Source: Planctomycetaceae bacterium (lineage in GTDB: Bacteria > Planctomycetota > Planctomycetia > Pirellulales > Pirellulaceae). From it: a stretch of DNA of 50,105 bases. Below, one piece after another: positions 8,649-17,788 of the stretch. A program made the position numbers and the translations under genes. The first letter of the stretch is position 1. The number at the start of each line of letters is the position of its first letter. The DNA lies in assembly GCA_002723275.1 (NCBI GenBank), contig PBNZ01000047.1, positions 1-50,105 of the forward strand, given 5' to 3'. The notes below the pieces were generated by a model. That model saw nothing but the letters and a program-made list of their open reading frames with translations. It did no database searches and was not told the DNA's origin.

Positions 8649-9485
8649 TCAACCTTTAAGTTGCTCCAAGAGATGAACGGCTTTTCCGATCTCTGCCTTT
8701 TGACGTTCGGGTTCCTGTGGGATTTCACGTTCGATCGTCAAAGGTCCGTCGTATCCGATTTCATCAAGCGTTTTCAGATAGGCCGCCATATCAACCTGGC
8801 CTTCACCCAAGGGAACTTCCTGCCCCCATTCCTCGCCAGGCTTATCGGCCCAGAGAGCATCCTTGCAGTGGATGCTTCGCACAAACGAGCCGATCTTCTT
8901 GAGTGCCTCAATCGGTTCTCCTGTTCCGTACAGGATCATATTGGCAGGATCGAAATTAACGAAGAGATTATCGCGATCCACATCGCCTAAGAACTGCAGG
9001 AGTCCATCCGCCGTTTCCTGACCGGTTTCCAGATGGAGACTCTGACCATTTCCTTTGACGTGATCGCAGATTTCTCGGGTAATCGCGATGACCGAATCAT
9101 AAGCGGGATCTCCGACGGAAGAATGCGGAATAAAGCCGATGTGCAGGGCAACGACAGAGCATCCCAAAGCCTTGGCGAAATCCGCAATCTCCTTCATCTC
9201 TTCGGCACGAGCAGCGCGGGTCTCCTCTGGCACCAAACCAATGGTGCGAACCGTGGTTGGAATATCGGCATAGGATTCACCCTCAAACCCACCAAAGACA
9301 GCCGTCAATTCAATTCCTAATTCCTTCAGCCTCTGCTGAAAACGTTCGGCATTCTCAGGTGTACGAGTCGATTTCGCAGGGGCATGCAACTGAATGGTTG
9401 GCACTCCCAACTCCTTTGCCACCTCTAGTTTGACGCCGAGCCCAGCGTCGATACTCGCAAATACACCAATCGGCCACTTATCCAT
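8649..9485 (-). CDS. Sugar phosphate isomerase/epimerase (xylose isomerase-like TIM barrel)
   Basis: A 278-residue protein of the AP-endonuclease-2/xylose isomerase-like TIM-barrel superfamily. Conserved acidic and histidine positions at the ends of barrel strands are visible: the Glu of SLHLETGQE, the Asp of FVNFDPANM, the His of SIHCKDA and the Glu of LTIEREIP. These normally bind a divalent metal and the substrate's hydroxyls. There is no signal peptide, so it is likely cytoplasmic. The ATG is preceded by GAGGAGT at good spacing. Planctomycetes carry many such enzymes next to Gfo/Idh/MocA oxidoreductases, as here, and they often work together on keto-sugars or inositols. The substrate cannot be told. 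A terminator separates it from the oxidoreductase upstream. Confidence 0.88.
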   Translation of the reverse strand: MDKWPIGVFASIDAGLGVKLEVAKELGVPTIQLHAPAKSTRTPENAERFQQRLKELGIELTAVFGGFEGESYADIPTTVRTIGLVPEETRAARAEEMKEIADFAKALGCSVVALHIGFIPHSSVGDPAYDSVIAITREICDHVKGNGQSLHLETGQETADGLLQFLGDVDRDNLFVNFDPANMILYGTGEPIEALKKIGSFVRSIHCKDALWADKPGEEWGQEVPLGEGQVDMAAYLKTLDEIGYDGPLTIEREIPQEPERQKAEIGKAVHLLEQLKG

Positions 9486-9526
9486 GCGAAATACTCCTCA
9501 TTGGACAGATGTTACGCCTGTCGATT

Positions 9527-9569
9527 GAAAACGAAAAAAGCCCTGTAGGCCAAAATCCTACAGGGCTTT
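9527..9569 (-). terminator. Intrinsic terminator after the Gfo/Idh/MocA gene
   Basis: A perfect 13-bp stem (9537-9549 with 9557-9569, core AGCCCTGTAGG/CCTACAGGGCT) surrounds a 7-nt loop. On the minus strand it is followed by a T-rich tract (complement of 9527-9539). It lies 30 bases past the oxidoreductase stop and 40 bases before the isomerase start, so it should end or attenuate transcription between the two genes. Confidence 0.9.
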
Positions 9570-9598
9570 GAGTTGTGATGGAAGAACCCGACGGAAGA

Positions 9599-11386
9599 CT
9601 ATCCGTTGGCTTTCTCTTTCGGAACCGAGCCATCTGGGGTCGCATCGCTATTGATATCGAACCAGGCTTCGTCAAATTGAAGATATCCACCCTTACCTTC
9701 GGATGCATTCTTCATGGCGACGTTGCACGCGAGGGCGATCACGGCGTCACCGAGAGCAACCTCCGGCTTACAGCGAGGCTGGTTTTCCGGATCTCGATTA
9801 CGGATACACCAAGCCCAGTGCTCCATCTCCTCTGTGTAGCCACGGCTAATTGGACCTGTGTCCGCTGCCTGAGCGACCGCAGCCGCACTGCTGGCACCGG
9901 TCTCATAGGAGTCCATCGTTGGTCCACCCTTGTCGTCCTTCACGGAAATGCGACTCGCGGTGTCCTCTTTCTTGTAGAGCATCACTTCCTTCTCGCGTTC
10001 GAGAACGAGCGTACCCTTCGTACCGAGAACCACCTCACCGTAACCTCCATAGCCGTTTCCGTTAATGCTGGAATAGGTCATCACGATCCGCTTGTTTGGG
10101 TCCTCGTCGTAAGACTTGATTCCCTTTGTCGCATCGACACCTGTGCGAGGATCCTTGTAGCCAAAGTGCATTGGATCTTCGTTCGGATCATAACCAGGAC
10201 CGGGAAATTCAAACGTACAGTACACGTGATCATGAGCATCACGGTCGACAGGGAAGATATGTCGCCCACCCACGGCGTGTACACTAAGCGGGTGTGCTTT
10301 CTTTCCATCGCGTCGCAGGGCGCTAATGAAGATCGAGGCTGCGTCCAGCTGATGGCTACCTAACTCAGCCATGAGCCCACCACCGGTACGATCCCACAAT
10401 CGCCAACGACAAAGTTCTTCCATCGCCGACCGATTGTGACCGTTCGACAGGACGTCGGCGACGTAACCGTAGTCTTCAGCTTTGAGCGAACGATCTTCAT
10501 TCCAAGCGGCCCATTGAGCAACTTGTTTTTCAAGCTTGGCAACTTCTTGCGGCGTCAGGTTCGTTTTCTTCAGCTCGTTTTGCAATCTCTCGTGACGTGT
10601 TCTGATTTCGTCACGTTTCTTGCCATCGGCAAAAACTTCTCCACCCGGAATCGGCTGCTTCCAACTATCTCGGCCTGGGAGATTACCACGGTGCCACTGA
10701 GCACGAATATGGTGAATTTCACCCAGCAACCCCCACTGAATCAAGTTGACCGCGTTATCGTAAAGAACGCTGTAGTGGCGTTGGTGCCCCGTTGCTAACA
10801 ACAAGTCTTCGGTCTGCGAAACTCGCGACATGTCCTTGCAAACACCGACGTCAAAAGCCATCAGTTTCTCAGTCAGAACGTGCTTGCCAGCTCTCATCGC
10901 CGCAATCGCCATCGGAGCGTGCATGAAGAGAGGAGTTGCGATGATGACGGCCTCGATGTTCGGATCCTTCAACATCTCATTGTAGTCGGAGTATACAGAT
11001 ACGTTCTTCCTTGCTTCGTCTTCTGTCTTCCAGTCGTAGACGCTCATCAAACCAGGTCGAGCCGCCCAAGTGCCATCGCTTGCCCAATCACCATGGAAGG
11101 CACGATGCTGACTGTAAGGCCGCATATCGCAGATCGCCTTGACCTGGATATATTCCGGATTCAACGCACCGATGAGAACGCCGCCTTCATCGCCCGTCCC
11201 AATCACGCCCACTCGGACAGGTTCGTTGACGGTGGCTCCGTAACCGAAGTACATCGCTCCCAAACCGGCACCCGATGTAACACCGGCCAACGCGACACCT
11301 TTGAGGAAGTCGCGACGAGAAACACCCAGTGCCTCATAATAATTGTCGCTGCCAACCTGTTTTTGTTCGGCATTCAAGCTCGTCAT
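9599..11386 (-). CDS. Tat-exported Gfo/Idh/MocA family oxidoreductase
   Basis: A 595-residue protein with a twin-arginine signal near residues 23-52: SRRDFLKG followed by a Gly/Ala-rich hydrophobic stretch. The NAD(P)-binding Rossmann fold starts at about residue 55 (VRVGVIGTGDEGGVLIG), and TEKLMAF supplies the lysine typical of the EKP-like motif of the family. The C-terminal half is the beta-sheet substrate domain, with a long family-specific insertion around residues 240-330. Export through Tat implies that it folds with cofactor in the cytoplasm and acts in the periplasm, probably on sugars or sugar derivatives. It is 12 bases downstream of the DoxX-like gene and ends in a strong terminator, so the two form an operon. 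Confidence 0.9.
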   Translation of the reverse strand: MTSLNAEQKQVGSDNYYEALGVSRRDFLKGVALAGVTSGAGLGAMYFGYGATVNEPVRVGVIGTGDEGGVLIGALNPEYIQVKAICDMRPYSQHRAFHGDWASDGTWAARPGLMSVYDWKTEDEARKNVSVYSDYNEMLKDPNIEAVIIATPLFMHAPMAIAAMRAGKHVLTEKLMAFDVGVCKDMSRVSQTEDLLLATGHQRHYSVLYDNAVNLIQWGLLGEIHHIRAQWHRGNLPGRDSWKQPIPGGEVFADGKKRDEIRTRHERLQNELKKTNLTPQEVAKLEKQVAQWAAWNEDRSLKAEDYGYVADVLSNGHNRSAMEELCRWRLWDRTGGGLMAELGSHQLDAASIFISALRRDGKKAHPLSVHAVGGRHIFPVDRDAHDHVYCTFEFPGPGYDPNEDPMHFGYKDPRTGVDATKGIKSYDEDPNKRIVMTYSSINGNGYGGYGEVVLGTKGTLVLEREKEVMLYKKEDTASRISVKDDKGGPTMDSYETGASSAAAVAQAADTGPISRGYTEEMEHWAWCIRNRDPENQPRCKPEVALGDAVIALACNVAMKNASEGKGGYLQFDEAWFDINSDATPDGSVPKEKANG

Positions 11387-11398
11387 ACTCGGTGACTC

Positions 11399-12256
11399 CT
11401 ATGATTCAATCGTTTTAGGGGGACAGCATCGCATTCGCATACCGTAGATTAAATAATCCAGACCAGCGAAACGACCAGCCGCGAATCCCACTAAAATAAG
11501 TAACGCTAAAACTTCAACTAATTGATAATAAAAGTAGTCGGTGTTGGCTCCGGCAGACCAGGGCGGTTGTGTCGACATGACCGACAATAAAAATCCCATC
11601 CCCATAACGGCTGCGAAGCGCGTGAACAGCCCTAACACGAGAAGAATACCGACGCCAATCACCACGAATTTCACCAGCGTATCAACGAACATCTCGGTCC
11701 GATCCGGGATCGGATAGACACCCGCCTGACGCTGCTCCTCGGTCGCGATTTTACGCAAGTTCTCCTGGAGTTGCTGTCCCATTAACTGGGTTGCGTTCAT
11801 CCATGGACGTAACGTCCCATTTAATTCTGCTTCCTTGGACGCGATCCAGTCTCGCTGGAACGCCACATCACTCATTTTATCCGCCTTGGCATCCTGAAGG
11901 CGCTGGCATTCCAGTAAGTATTCGGCAATTTCCGGTTCGTTCATGGCATAAAACGAGTCCAAGAGCCTTCTGGAACGTTTTAGCTCAGCGTCCGCCTTCT
12001 TCAACTGGCTTTCGTCGAAATTATAGTGGCTGGATACATTGCCGACGTATCCTCGCCAAAATTCTTCAGTTTTTTCTTGATCAAGTCGTTCATAACCTTG
12101 GCGGTCGGGAATCATCGATTTGTAAAATTCCGCGAGCGGTCCCTTTGCCGTTTGCAAAAAGTAGACGGAGGTGAAACTATCTCCCTGAAACTTTTTGGCG
12201 CCTTCCTTAAAGAAATGCCAACCGATCCCTAATCTCAAAGCGATCAAGGTGATCAT
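11399..12256 (-). CDS. DoxX-like membrane protein with a large helical insertion
   Basis: A 285-residue protein. The start (IALRLGIGWHFFKEGAKKF) and the last 100 residues (LVKFVVIGVGILLVLGLFTRFAAVMGMGF, then two further membrane segments) match DoxX/TQO small-subunit-like proteins, which usually have about 130-150 residues. Between the first and second membrane segments lies an extra region of about 150 residues, helical and charged, probably outside the membrane. It precedes the Tat-exported oxidoreductase by 12 bases. DoxX-like proteins are linked to quinone reduction or redox partner functions, so it may link the periplasmic oxidoreductase to the membrane redox pool (inference). The ATG has no clear ribosome binding site, and a more upstream alternative start is possible. 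Confidence 0.78.
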   Translation of the reverse strand: MITLIALRLGIGWHFFKEGAKKFQGDSFTSVYFLQTAKGPLAEFYKSMIPDRQGYERLDQEKTEEFWRGYVGNVSSHYNFDESQLKKADAELKRSRRLLDSFYAMNEPEIAEYLLECQRLQDAKADKMSDVAFQRDWIASKEAELNGTLRPWMNATQLMGQQLQENLRKIATEEQRQAGVYPIPDRTEMFVDTLVKFVVIGVGILLVLGLFTRFAAVMGMGFLLSVMSTQPPWSAGANTDYFYYQLVEVLALLILVGFAAGRFAGLDYLIYGMRMRCCPPKTIES

Positions 12257-12397
12257 GGCAAACGTCCCGATTTGGCGATATGGAGGTGTCAGCGGAGTTC
12301 TCCTTGCGGCGAGAAGGCAGGCGGGCTTAGTGGGTGTTACGACGACTCGGCTTCAAGCGATCCAGAAGCGGTCATACGTCGCTCGTCGCTAGCCCGC

Positions 12398-12426
12398 ATT
12401 ATGATAGATTTCGTCGTTTTTTCCAA
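12398..12426 (-). promoter_or_regulatory. Candidate sigma70-type promoter for the DoxX/oxidoreductase operon
   Basis: On the minus strand TTGGAA (12421-12426) and CATAAT (12398-12403) are separated by exactly 17 bases, about 140 bases upstream of the DoxX-like start, in a 240-base gap with no other gene. The spacing is ideal and each box has one or two mismatches to consensus. This is a sequence match only. Confidence 0.35.
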
Positions 12427-12498
12427 CCGCTTCTTGGATTGCCAACTCTCTGAAACGGCCCGGCCGAGGATCTGGAGCCGGGGCGTCTTTCTCCATGG

Positions 12499-13974
12499 CT
12501 AGGCGGAGTTACCGGAAGCAGGCAAAACTTCGCCAGCCGGAGCGACCGTTTCTTCTGGATCGGGCTCGATGACCCGCATTGTTCGCCATTTTCCCTGCCA
12601 GAATCGCGCCAAATAAATGAGACCTAAGCCACAAATCCAAGCCGTGATGACGAACCAAAAGGTATTTAAGCTCCAATTCCACTGTTTCGTTCCAAAGTAG
12701 CCGAGCACGACGGGAACTGGCGAGATGATCAGCGTGATTATCAACACGAACCGAGTGTCGCCGGCACCCTTGATAGCACTCACAAAAACAATGTGGGTCA
12801 TATCGAACAGACAGTAAAGTGCGACAAATCGTAGCAGCACCGTACAAATACGTTGCAATTCGTGGAAATCAGCTGGATTGCTACCGGCCGCGTGTGCGGA
12901 AAGAAACCAGCTGGGAACCAGCAAGTACAGCAGCGCCATGGTACCGACGTACAGGCCGCCCAGCAAAAAAGCGACCCACGTGGCACGTTCTGCTAACGGG
13001 GGATCATTTCGCCCCAACTGCTGTCCGACCAATGTCGTCACGGCGATTCCCAGTCCGAGCATGGGGACAAAGGCGAACGAGTTAACGCTAAAGGCGATGG
13101 TCGTGGCAGCCAAAGCGGTTTGCCCGAGTCGTCCCATCAAAAACAGGAAGGCCGTGAAAGCGATGGTCTCGAAGAAGAGTTGAAAGCCGCTTGGTCCACC
13201 GAATTTAAGCACACGGCGCAGCAGCGCCCCATCTAGTCGAAGTCCTTCGACAACACGGTACGGCACACGAAATTCGCGACGGTAGATAATGAGAAAGTAG
13301 GCAACAACTTTGGCCCATTGGCTGATAGAGGTTGCAATTCCGGCGCCGAAGATTCCAAGTTCCGGAAAGGGAGAGATCCCGAAGATCAACAGATAATCGA
13401 GGATCAAATTCAGGATAGCAGCAGAGCAGTCAACGGCCAGGACGACTCGAGCGTGGCCCAAACCGGTGAAAAAAGCAGCCAGCGCAGCCGAAACCACGGC
13501 ACCCCCGGCTCCCCAAGCCAGCGTTTGAAAATAGGTGGTTTCCAATTCCGCGATTTGCTCCCCGTGTCCTGCCATCGCAAAGATCCACGGTGCGACGGGG
13601 ATCAGCAGCAGAAAAGCGGGGATGGCGAGCATCCCGAGCCAGATTCCTTGCCACACGACGAGGCCGATTCGGTGCTTTCGACCGGCTCCGTAGTATTGTG
13701 CGACGAAGGTATTGATATACCCAGCCAAGCCTAGTGGAAAACAAAGCATCGAAAAATGGAGCATCCCAGCGGGCATCGCTGCGGCGATCGCTTCCGTCGA
13801 GTACCAGGTCAAAAAAACCCGGTCGACGAAGTGCATAATCGTCCAGGAAGCGGTCGACAACACCAGAGGTAGAGCCAGCCCCAAGACCTCTCGGCCACCA
13901 CATTGCTGAGTCCACCAGCGGCGGAACGACGAAAGCTCAGCTTGTGGGGTCAGGGGCTTCATGAGAAAATCCAT
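12499..13974 (-). CDS. MATE family efflux transporter
   Basis: About 491 residues from the ATG at 13974 (MDFLMKPLTPQ); MKPLT at 13962 is an alternative, and an upstream in-frame ATG at 14046 gives an unlikely extra 24 residues. Twelve hydrophobic segments are arranged as two similar halves. The N-terminal signature LALPLVLSTASWTIMHFVDRVFLTWYS and the second-half start FGGPSGFQLFFETIAFTAFLFLMGRLG are typical of NorM/DinF-type MATE proteins, which export organic cations or drugs using a sodium or proton gradient. It is transcribed away from the 2-hydroxyacid dehydrogenase gene. No terminator with a T-run is visible after it. Confidence 0.9.
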   Translation of the reverse strand: MDFLMKPLTPQAELSSFRRWWTQQCGGREVLGLALPLVLSTASWTIMHFVDRVFLTWYSTEAIAAAMPAGMLHFSMLCFPLGLAGYINTFVAQYYGAGRKHRIGLVVWQGIWLGMLAIPAFLLLIPVAPWIFAMAGHGEQIAELETTYFQTLAWGAGGAVVSAALAAFFTGLGHARVVLAVDCSAAILNLILDYLLIFGISPFPELGIFGAGIATSISQWAKVVAYFLIIYRREFRVPYRVVEGLRLDGALLRRVLKFGGPSGFQLFFETIAFTAFLFLMGRLGQTALAATTIAFSVNSFAFVPMLGLGIAVTTLVGQQLGRNDPPLAERATWVAFLLGGLYVGTMALLYLLVPSWFLSAHAAGSNPADFHELQRICTVLLRFVALYCLFDMTHIVFVSAIKGAGDTRFVLIITLIISPVPVVLGYFGTKQWNWSLNTFWFVITAWICGLGLIYLARFWQGKWRTMRVIEPDPEETVAPAGEVLPASGNSA

Positions 13975-14118
13975 GATCAAGGCAAGAGAAGAGGGAGAGC
14001 ACCGCGTGAAAAGGAGCTCCCCCAGAAACAGTTTACCGAACGGCAAGGTTCAGGCTAGTTCCCAGAATCATCCCTTCGCTTCATCACGACTACCATTTAT
14101 TCCAAAGACGATGATCCC

Positions 14119-15108
14119 ATGCCAAATGTACGGCCACGCATTGTGCTCTGCTTCCCTGTCCATGAAGAGCATGTCAGTCAGATTCGCGAGGCGGCTCCAG
14201 AATGGGATGTGATTAATGCAGGGCAGGAGGGCGTTGCCAAGGAAATCCTAACAGCCGACATCTTCTGTGGTCATGCCAAGGTTCCCGTTCCTTGGGCGGA
14301 AGTTGTTGAACGAAATCGATTAAAATGGATTCAATCGTCAGCCGCTGGAATGGACCATTGCCTGGTTCCGGAGGTGATCAATTCTTCGATCCCGGTAAGC
14401 AGTGCATCGGGCCTGTTTGCCCAGCAAGTCGCTGAACAAACGATGGCCTTATTGACGGGCATGTTACGAAGCATGCCTGTATTTCATCGGGCTCAAGAGA
14501 AACGAGAGTTCATTCGGCGTCCGACCGACGACTTGCATGGCAAGACCGTCGGGATTGTGGGCCTGGGCGGCAACGGGCGACGCATTGCCGAAACGCTGGC
14601 CCCCATGCGAGTTCGTACCATCGCCACCGACTTTTATCCGGTCCAACGCCCAGACTACGTCGAAGAGTTGTGGCCAGCAGAAGAGCTTCCACGTTTGCTT
14701 CAAGCAGCTGACATCGTGATTCTATGTGTTCCACTCAACGCACAGACAGCGAGAATGATGGGCGCCGAACAGTTCGCTCTCATGAAGAAAGGGGCTTACC
14801 TGGTCAACGTCGCTCGCGGCCAGGTGGTGGACGAACCAGCTCTTGTTGAGGCATTGCGTCAAGATCGGCTTCGCGGTGCCGCCTTGGACGTCACTGCGGA
14901 GGAGCCATTACCGACCGAAAGCCCACTTTGGGAAATGCCTCAAGTGACAATTACGCCTCACGTCGGGGCACAGTCGGCAGACCGAGTCGACGTGACGGTG
15001 GACTTCTTTTGCGAAAACCTGCATCGATTCTGTCGCGACCAACGGCTGTTTAACTGCGTCGACAAACAACTTGGATTTCCCCATCCCAATGACCGAACCC
15101 CGGCGTAA
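14119..15108 (+). CDS. D-2-hydroxyacid dehydrogenase (NAD-binding)
   Basis: A 329-residue enzyme of the D-isomer-specific 2-hydroxyacid dehydrogenase family. The nucleotide-binding loop GLGGNG is at residues 148-153 in a typical Rossmann start (KTVGIVGLGG). Catalytic residues are in the usual places: Arg233 (NVARGQVVD), Glu262 (DVTAEEPLP) and His281 (ITPHVGA). The N-terminal catalytic domain is shorter and less conserved. It reduces 2-keto acids or oxidises D-2-hydroxy acids; the exact substrate (glyoxylate, hydroxypyruvate, phosphoglycerate) is not readable. It is divergent from the MATE gene across about 145 bases and is followed by a kinase gene 111 bases on. Confidence 0.92.
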   Translation: MPNVRPRIVLCFPVHEEHVSQIREAAPEWDVINAGQEGVAKEILTADIFCGHAKVPVPWAEVVERNRLKWIQSSAAGMDHCLVPEVINSSIPVSSASGLFAQQVAEQTMALLTGMLRSMPVFHRAQEKREFIRRPTDDLHGKTVGIVGLGGNGRRIAETLAPMRVRTIATDFYPVQRPDYVEELWPAEELPRLLQAADIVILCVPLNAQTARMMGAEQFALMKKGAYLVNVARGQVVDEPALVEALRQDRLRGAALDVTAEEPLPTESPLWEMPQVTITPHVGAQSADRVDVTVDFFCENLHRFCRDQRLFNCVDKQLGFPHPNDRTPA

Positions 15109-15219
15109 CCCCTCCATTTTCAGGTAAACACGAAGATGCCTAGACGCGAATCGACGGCCTTTTGTAAAATGATCTCGTGATACTGCCTGGCAGGAAGCCC
15201 CCGTGCCCCCATTCTCGTC

Positions 15220-16347
15220 ATGACAACAACACTTCACGACATTAACGCAACGATTGCCCTTCGCGAAAACGCGGAGGTCGATGATGCGACGAGTGATCTT
15301 GTCGACCGATACGCAAGTCTCGTTCAAGAACAACGTCTCAGCTGGACAACCCACCAACGTTGGATCCGCCGACTTGGAAAGGGTGGTCAGGGCGTCGTCT
15401 ACCTTAGCGAACGCCGCGGCGCCGATCACTTTACCCTCCCGATCGCCGTCAAGGTATTTTCTCCGGCAAGGTATGAAACAATTCGCTGTTACGAGGACGC
15501 GATGGAACGCATCGCAAAGGTCGCAGCCCACGTTGCTCAAATCCAGCAAGACAATTTGCTGGACGTGCACAACTTCGTCGACCGCAATCGAATCCGCATG
15601 ATGGTGATGGAATGGGTTGACGGTTATGACCTGCGTGTTCTGCTGGACAATGAGCGAGTCGAGCGAGTCCGTGAACGGGTGAGTAATCGACGTTGGGAAT
15701 ACATCAACCGAGTCGTCATATCCCGAGGTCCTTCGCAACCGCGAATTCGGCCGGGGGTGGCCGTAGCGGTAGTTCGCGACTGTCTGGCGGCTTTAGCAGC
15801 ACTTCACCGCGAGGGCATTGTTCACGGCGACATCAAGCCCGCAAATATCATGCTCAAGTGCACGGGCAACGCAAAGATCGTCGATATCGGTTCCGCGTTC
15901 CATGTGCTTGATCCGCCTCCCATCCGCACCTGCACTCCGAAATATGCAGCACCGGAAGTGCTCGAGGGCAGTGAATGCACGCCGCGCAGCGACTTGGCCA
16001 GCCTGGGCTATGTCCTGATTGAAATGCTTTCGGGGAAGGCTATCTTCTCTGAAATGACCACCTATAAGGACTTACTCGAGGCCAAACGCATCTTGCCGAA
16101 ACGTCTCGACTCGATTCTTCCCGAGGAAGTCACGGTCAATCAATTGCTCATGAACTTCTGTCGCGGCCTGATTGCACCTGATCCGATGCGCCGCTTCCCC
16201 AGTGCCGAAGCGGCTGACTTAGTTGAAGAAGGTGCCGCAGCATTCCATCGTCAACTGGTTCTGATGAACCTTGCAGCCGAATACGAAAATGAAATCCGGC
16301 TGTGGATCGAAGAACTCAAGGAACTTGACGGCATTGCCAACCAGTAG
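15220..16347 (+). CDS. Hanks-type serine/threonine protein kinase
   Basis: A 375-residue soluble kinase. The glycine loop GKGGQG is at 53-58, the ATP-binding lysine is Lys78 (IAVKVF), the catalytic loop is HGDIKPAN with Asp204, the metal-binding Asp is Asp222 (VDIGS, the DFG equivalent), and the APE motif is AAPEV. HGD replaces the usual HRD, a change common in this group and compatible with activity. A 50-residue lead precedes the domain, and there is no membrane segment or sensor domain, unlike many planctomycete kinases. A basic insertion at about 148-178 (RERVSNRRWEYINR) sits before the catalytic loop. Targets are unknown. TTTTGTAAAATGAT about 45-60 bases upstream could supply a -10 box. 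Confidence 0.93.
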   Translation: MTTTLHDINATIALRENAEVDDATSDLVDRYASLVQEQRLSWTTHQRWIRRLGKGGQGVVYLSERRGADHFTLPIAVKVFSPARYETIRCYEDAMERIAKVAAHVAQIQQDNLLDVHNFVDRNRIRMMVMEWVDGYDLRVLLDNERVERVRERVSNRRWEYINRVVISRGPSQPRIRPGVAVAVVRDCLAALAALHREGIVHGDIKPANIMLKCTGNAKIVDIGSAFHVLDPPPIRTCTPKYAAPEVLEGSECTPRSDLASLGYVLIEMLSGKAIFSEMTTYKDLLEAKRILPKRLDSILPEEVTVNQLLMNFCRGLIAPDPMRRFPSAEAADLVEEGAAAFHRQLVLMNLAAEYENEIRLWIEELKELDGIANQ

Positions 16348-16519
16348 CTAACGGAGTTCCCGTGAGGAAGCTACGTCTGAAGCACAAGAGCGACTGAGGG
16401 CGTTCGTTGTTCCACGCAAAGAATCCGCATCGCAGTACCTTCGCAAACTCAATCCTCGCTGCCAGATTCACCGGCCACTTGTGTCTGTACAGCTCAGGGT
16501 AAACACCTCCAAAGTACCG

Positions 16520-17533
16520 CTAACGCGTTGGCCTTTCCAATAACCGTACGGTCCCGGTTGCCGTATCAACCTCAACTCGACACCCTAACGGCATCGCCGC
16601 ATTCTGGGGCACGTGCCCGACGGGAAAGTTCATCACAACAGGGTAGGGGGCGTCTCCGAAATACTCCGTGAAGATTTCCTCAAGCGACTTTTCGGCAGCC
16701 GGATCTTCGGGATCACAATCGGTGAACTGCCCCAGCAACACGGCTGCAGGTCGCTCGAGCTTGCCGGCCAGTTTCAGTTGACTGAGGTATCGGTCAATAC
16801 GATAGGGAGCCTCGGTCACATCCTCAATAACGACAACTCGTTGATCCGTCTCAAGCTCGTACGGGGTTCCCATCAACGTCGAGATCAGCGTCAGATTGCC
16901 GCCGGTCAACACACCTTCCGCTTTGCCCTCTCGCAAAATCTTCAGTGGCCCCAATTCAGGGGAAGCCCGATAAACTTTCAGCGGATCGTCGCTCCGTTGA
17001 ATCAAAGGCCAAAAATAACTCGCCGCGAAGGGATTCATACCTTCCGGCCTCGACGGCCCTGACTCCGCATTCGGAGAATGGAAACTGACAAGTCCTGCAT
17101 GAGCCTGCAGTGCCAGGTGAATCGCGGTAATATCGCTGTAACCAATCACAACTTTAGGGTTCTTCCGAATCAACTCAAAATCGAGTCGATCGAGAAGTCG
17201 TGTCGTGCCATAACCGCCCGACACAGGAAACACAGCATCAACCTCGGGGTTCTGAAACGCCGCCATTAATTCTGCGGCGCGACGTTGATCATCACCCGCA
17301 AGATACTTGTCCCGATCGGTGATATTCTCCTGCACGACAACTCGATAGCCCGCATCCTTAAGCCGACGTTTTGCAAGTTCAACTTTTTCTTCAGAAACCC
17401 AACGCGACGGCGCAATGAGCATGATCGTGTCGCCTGGCTCGAGACCCTTGGGACGCTGCAACGGTTCCTCACCTAACAGCAAGGCAGACAAACTGAACAG
17501 AAATAAACATGAGACAATGGTAACTTGCTTCAT
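16520..17533 (-). CDS. LD-carboxypeptidase, peptidase family S66, exported
   Basis: A 337-residue enzyme with a Sec signal peptide (residues 1-21, MKQVTIVSCLFLFSLSALLLG). The S66 fold is clear. The nucleophile Ser133 lies in GYSDIT, Glu237 in VVVIEDVTEAP and His307 in NFPVGHVP, matching Ser/Glu/His of E. coli LdcA as I recall it. The SGGYGTTRLLDRLDF turn is also conserved. Family members cleave the L-D bond of muropeptide tetrapeptides during murein recycling; relatives such as MccF hydrolyse microcin-like adducts. Export implies action in the periplasm, whereas E. coli LdcA is cytoplasmic. Since the extent of peptidoglycan in planctomycetes has been debated, an exported S66 enzyme is consistent with a peptide-crosslinked wall. 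Confidence 0.92.
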   Translation of the reverse strand: MKQVTIVSCLFLFSLSALLLGEEPLQRPKGLEPGDTIMLIAPSRWVSEEKVELAKRRLKDAGYRVVVQENITDRDKYLAGDDQRRAAELMAAFQNPEVDAVFPVSGGYGTTRLLDRLDFELIRKNPKVVIGYSDITAIHLALQAHAGLVSFHSPNAESGPSRPEGMNPFAASYFWPLIQRSDDPLKVYRASPELGPLKILREGKAEGVLTGGNLTLISTLMGTPYELETDQRVVVIEDVTEAPYRIDRYLSQLKLAGKLERPAAVLLGQFTDCDPEDPAAEKSLEEIFTEYFGDAPYPVVMNFPVGHVPQNAAMPLGCRVEVDTATGTVRLLERPTR

Positions 17534-17686
17534 TTAGATGCCCTCCGTAGAAACCGCCAAATCGCCCCCACTCGGAGGCTCTATCCGGGGACGCATCATA
17601 GCAGAAACGAGATTGCAAAAAAAAATCCCTTTCTCCAGGAATGCGTACGTTCGTCACATTCGTCATTACGCAAAAGCTTTTTTGGA

Positions 17687-17692
17687 TATAAT
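17687..17692 (+). promoter_or_regulatory. Candidate -10 element (TATAAT) before the SGNH gene run
   Basis: A perfect TATAAT lies about 97 bases upstream of the first SGNH-like gene, in the divergent gap after the S66 gene start. No good -35 is seen at 16-18 bases; CATTAC at 17664-17669 is the best at 17 bases. It is an isolated hexamer in AT-richer DNA. Confidence 0.3.
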
Positions 17693-17788
17693 GCACTCGA
17701 GTGCCGCGGGCGATCCCCCCCTATGCTAAGCACATTTATCTTCCCCCCCAAACCTGACCTCTGAAGCCTACGGCAGCCACTCCACATC

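Noticed and set aside
9575-10363. A 262-codon plus-strand frame
   Set aside because: It is antisense to the Gfo/Idh/MocA gene and has no recognisable features.
14908-15738. A 276-codon minus-strand frame over the kinase and dehydrogenase genes
   Set aside because: It is antisense to two genes with full motif sets and shows no domain of its own.
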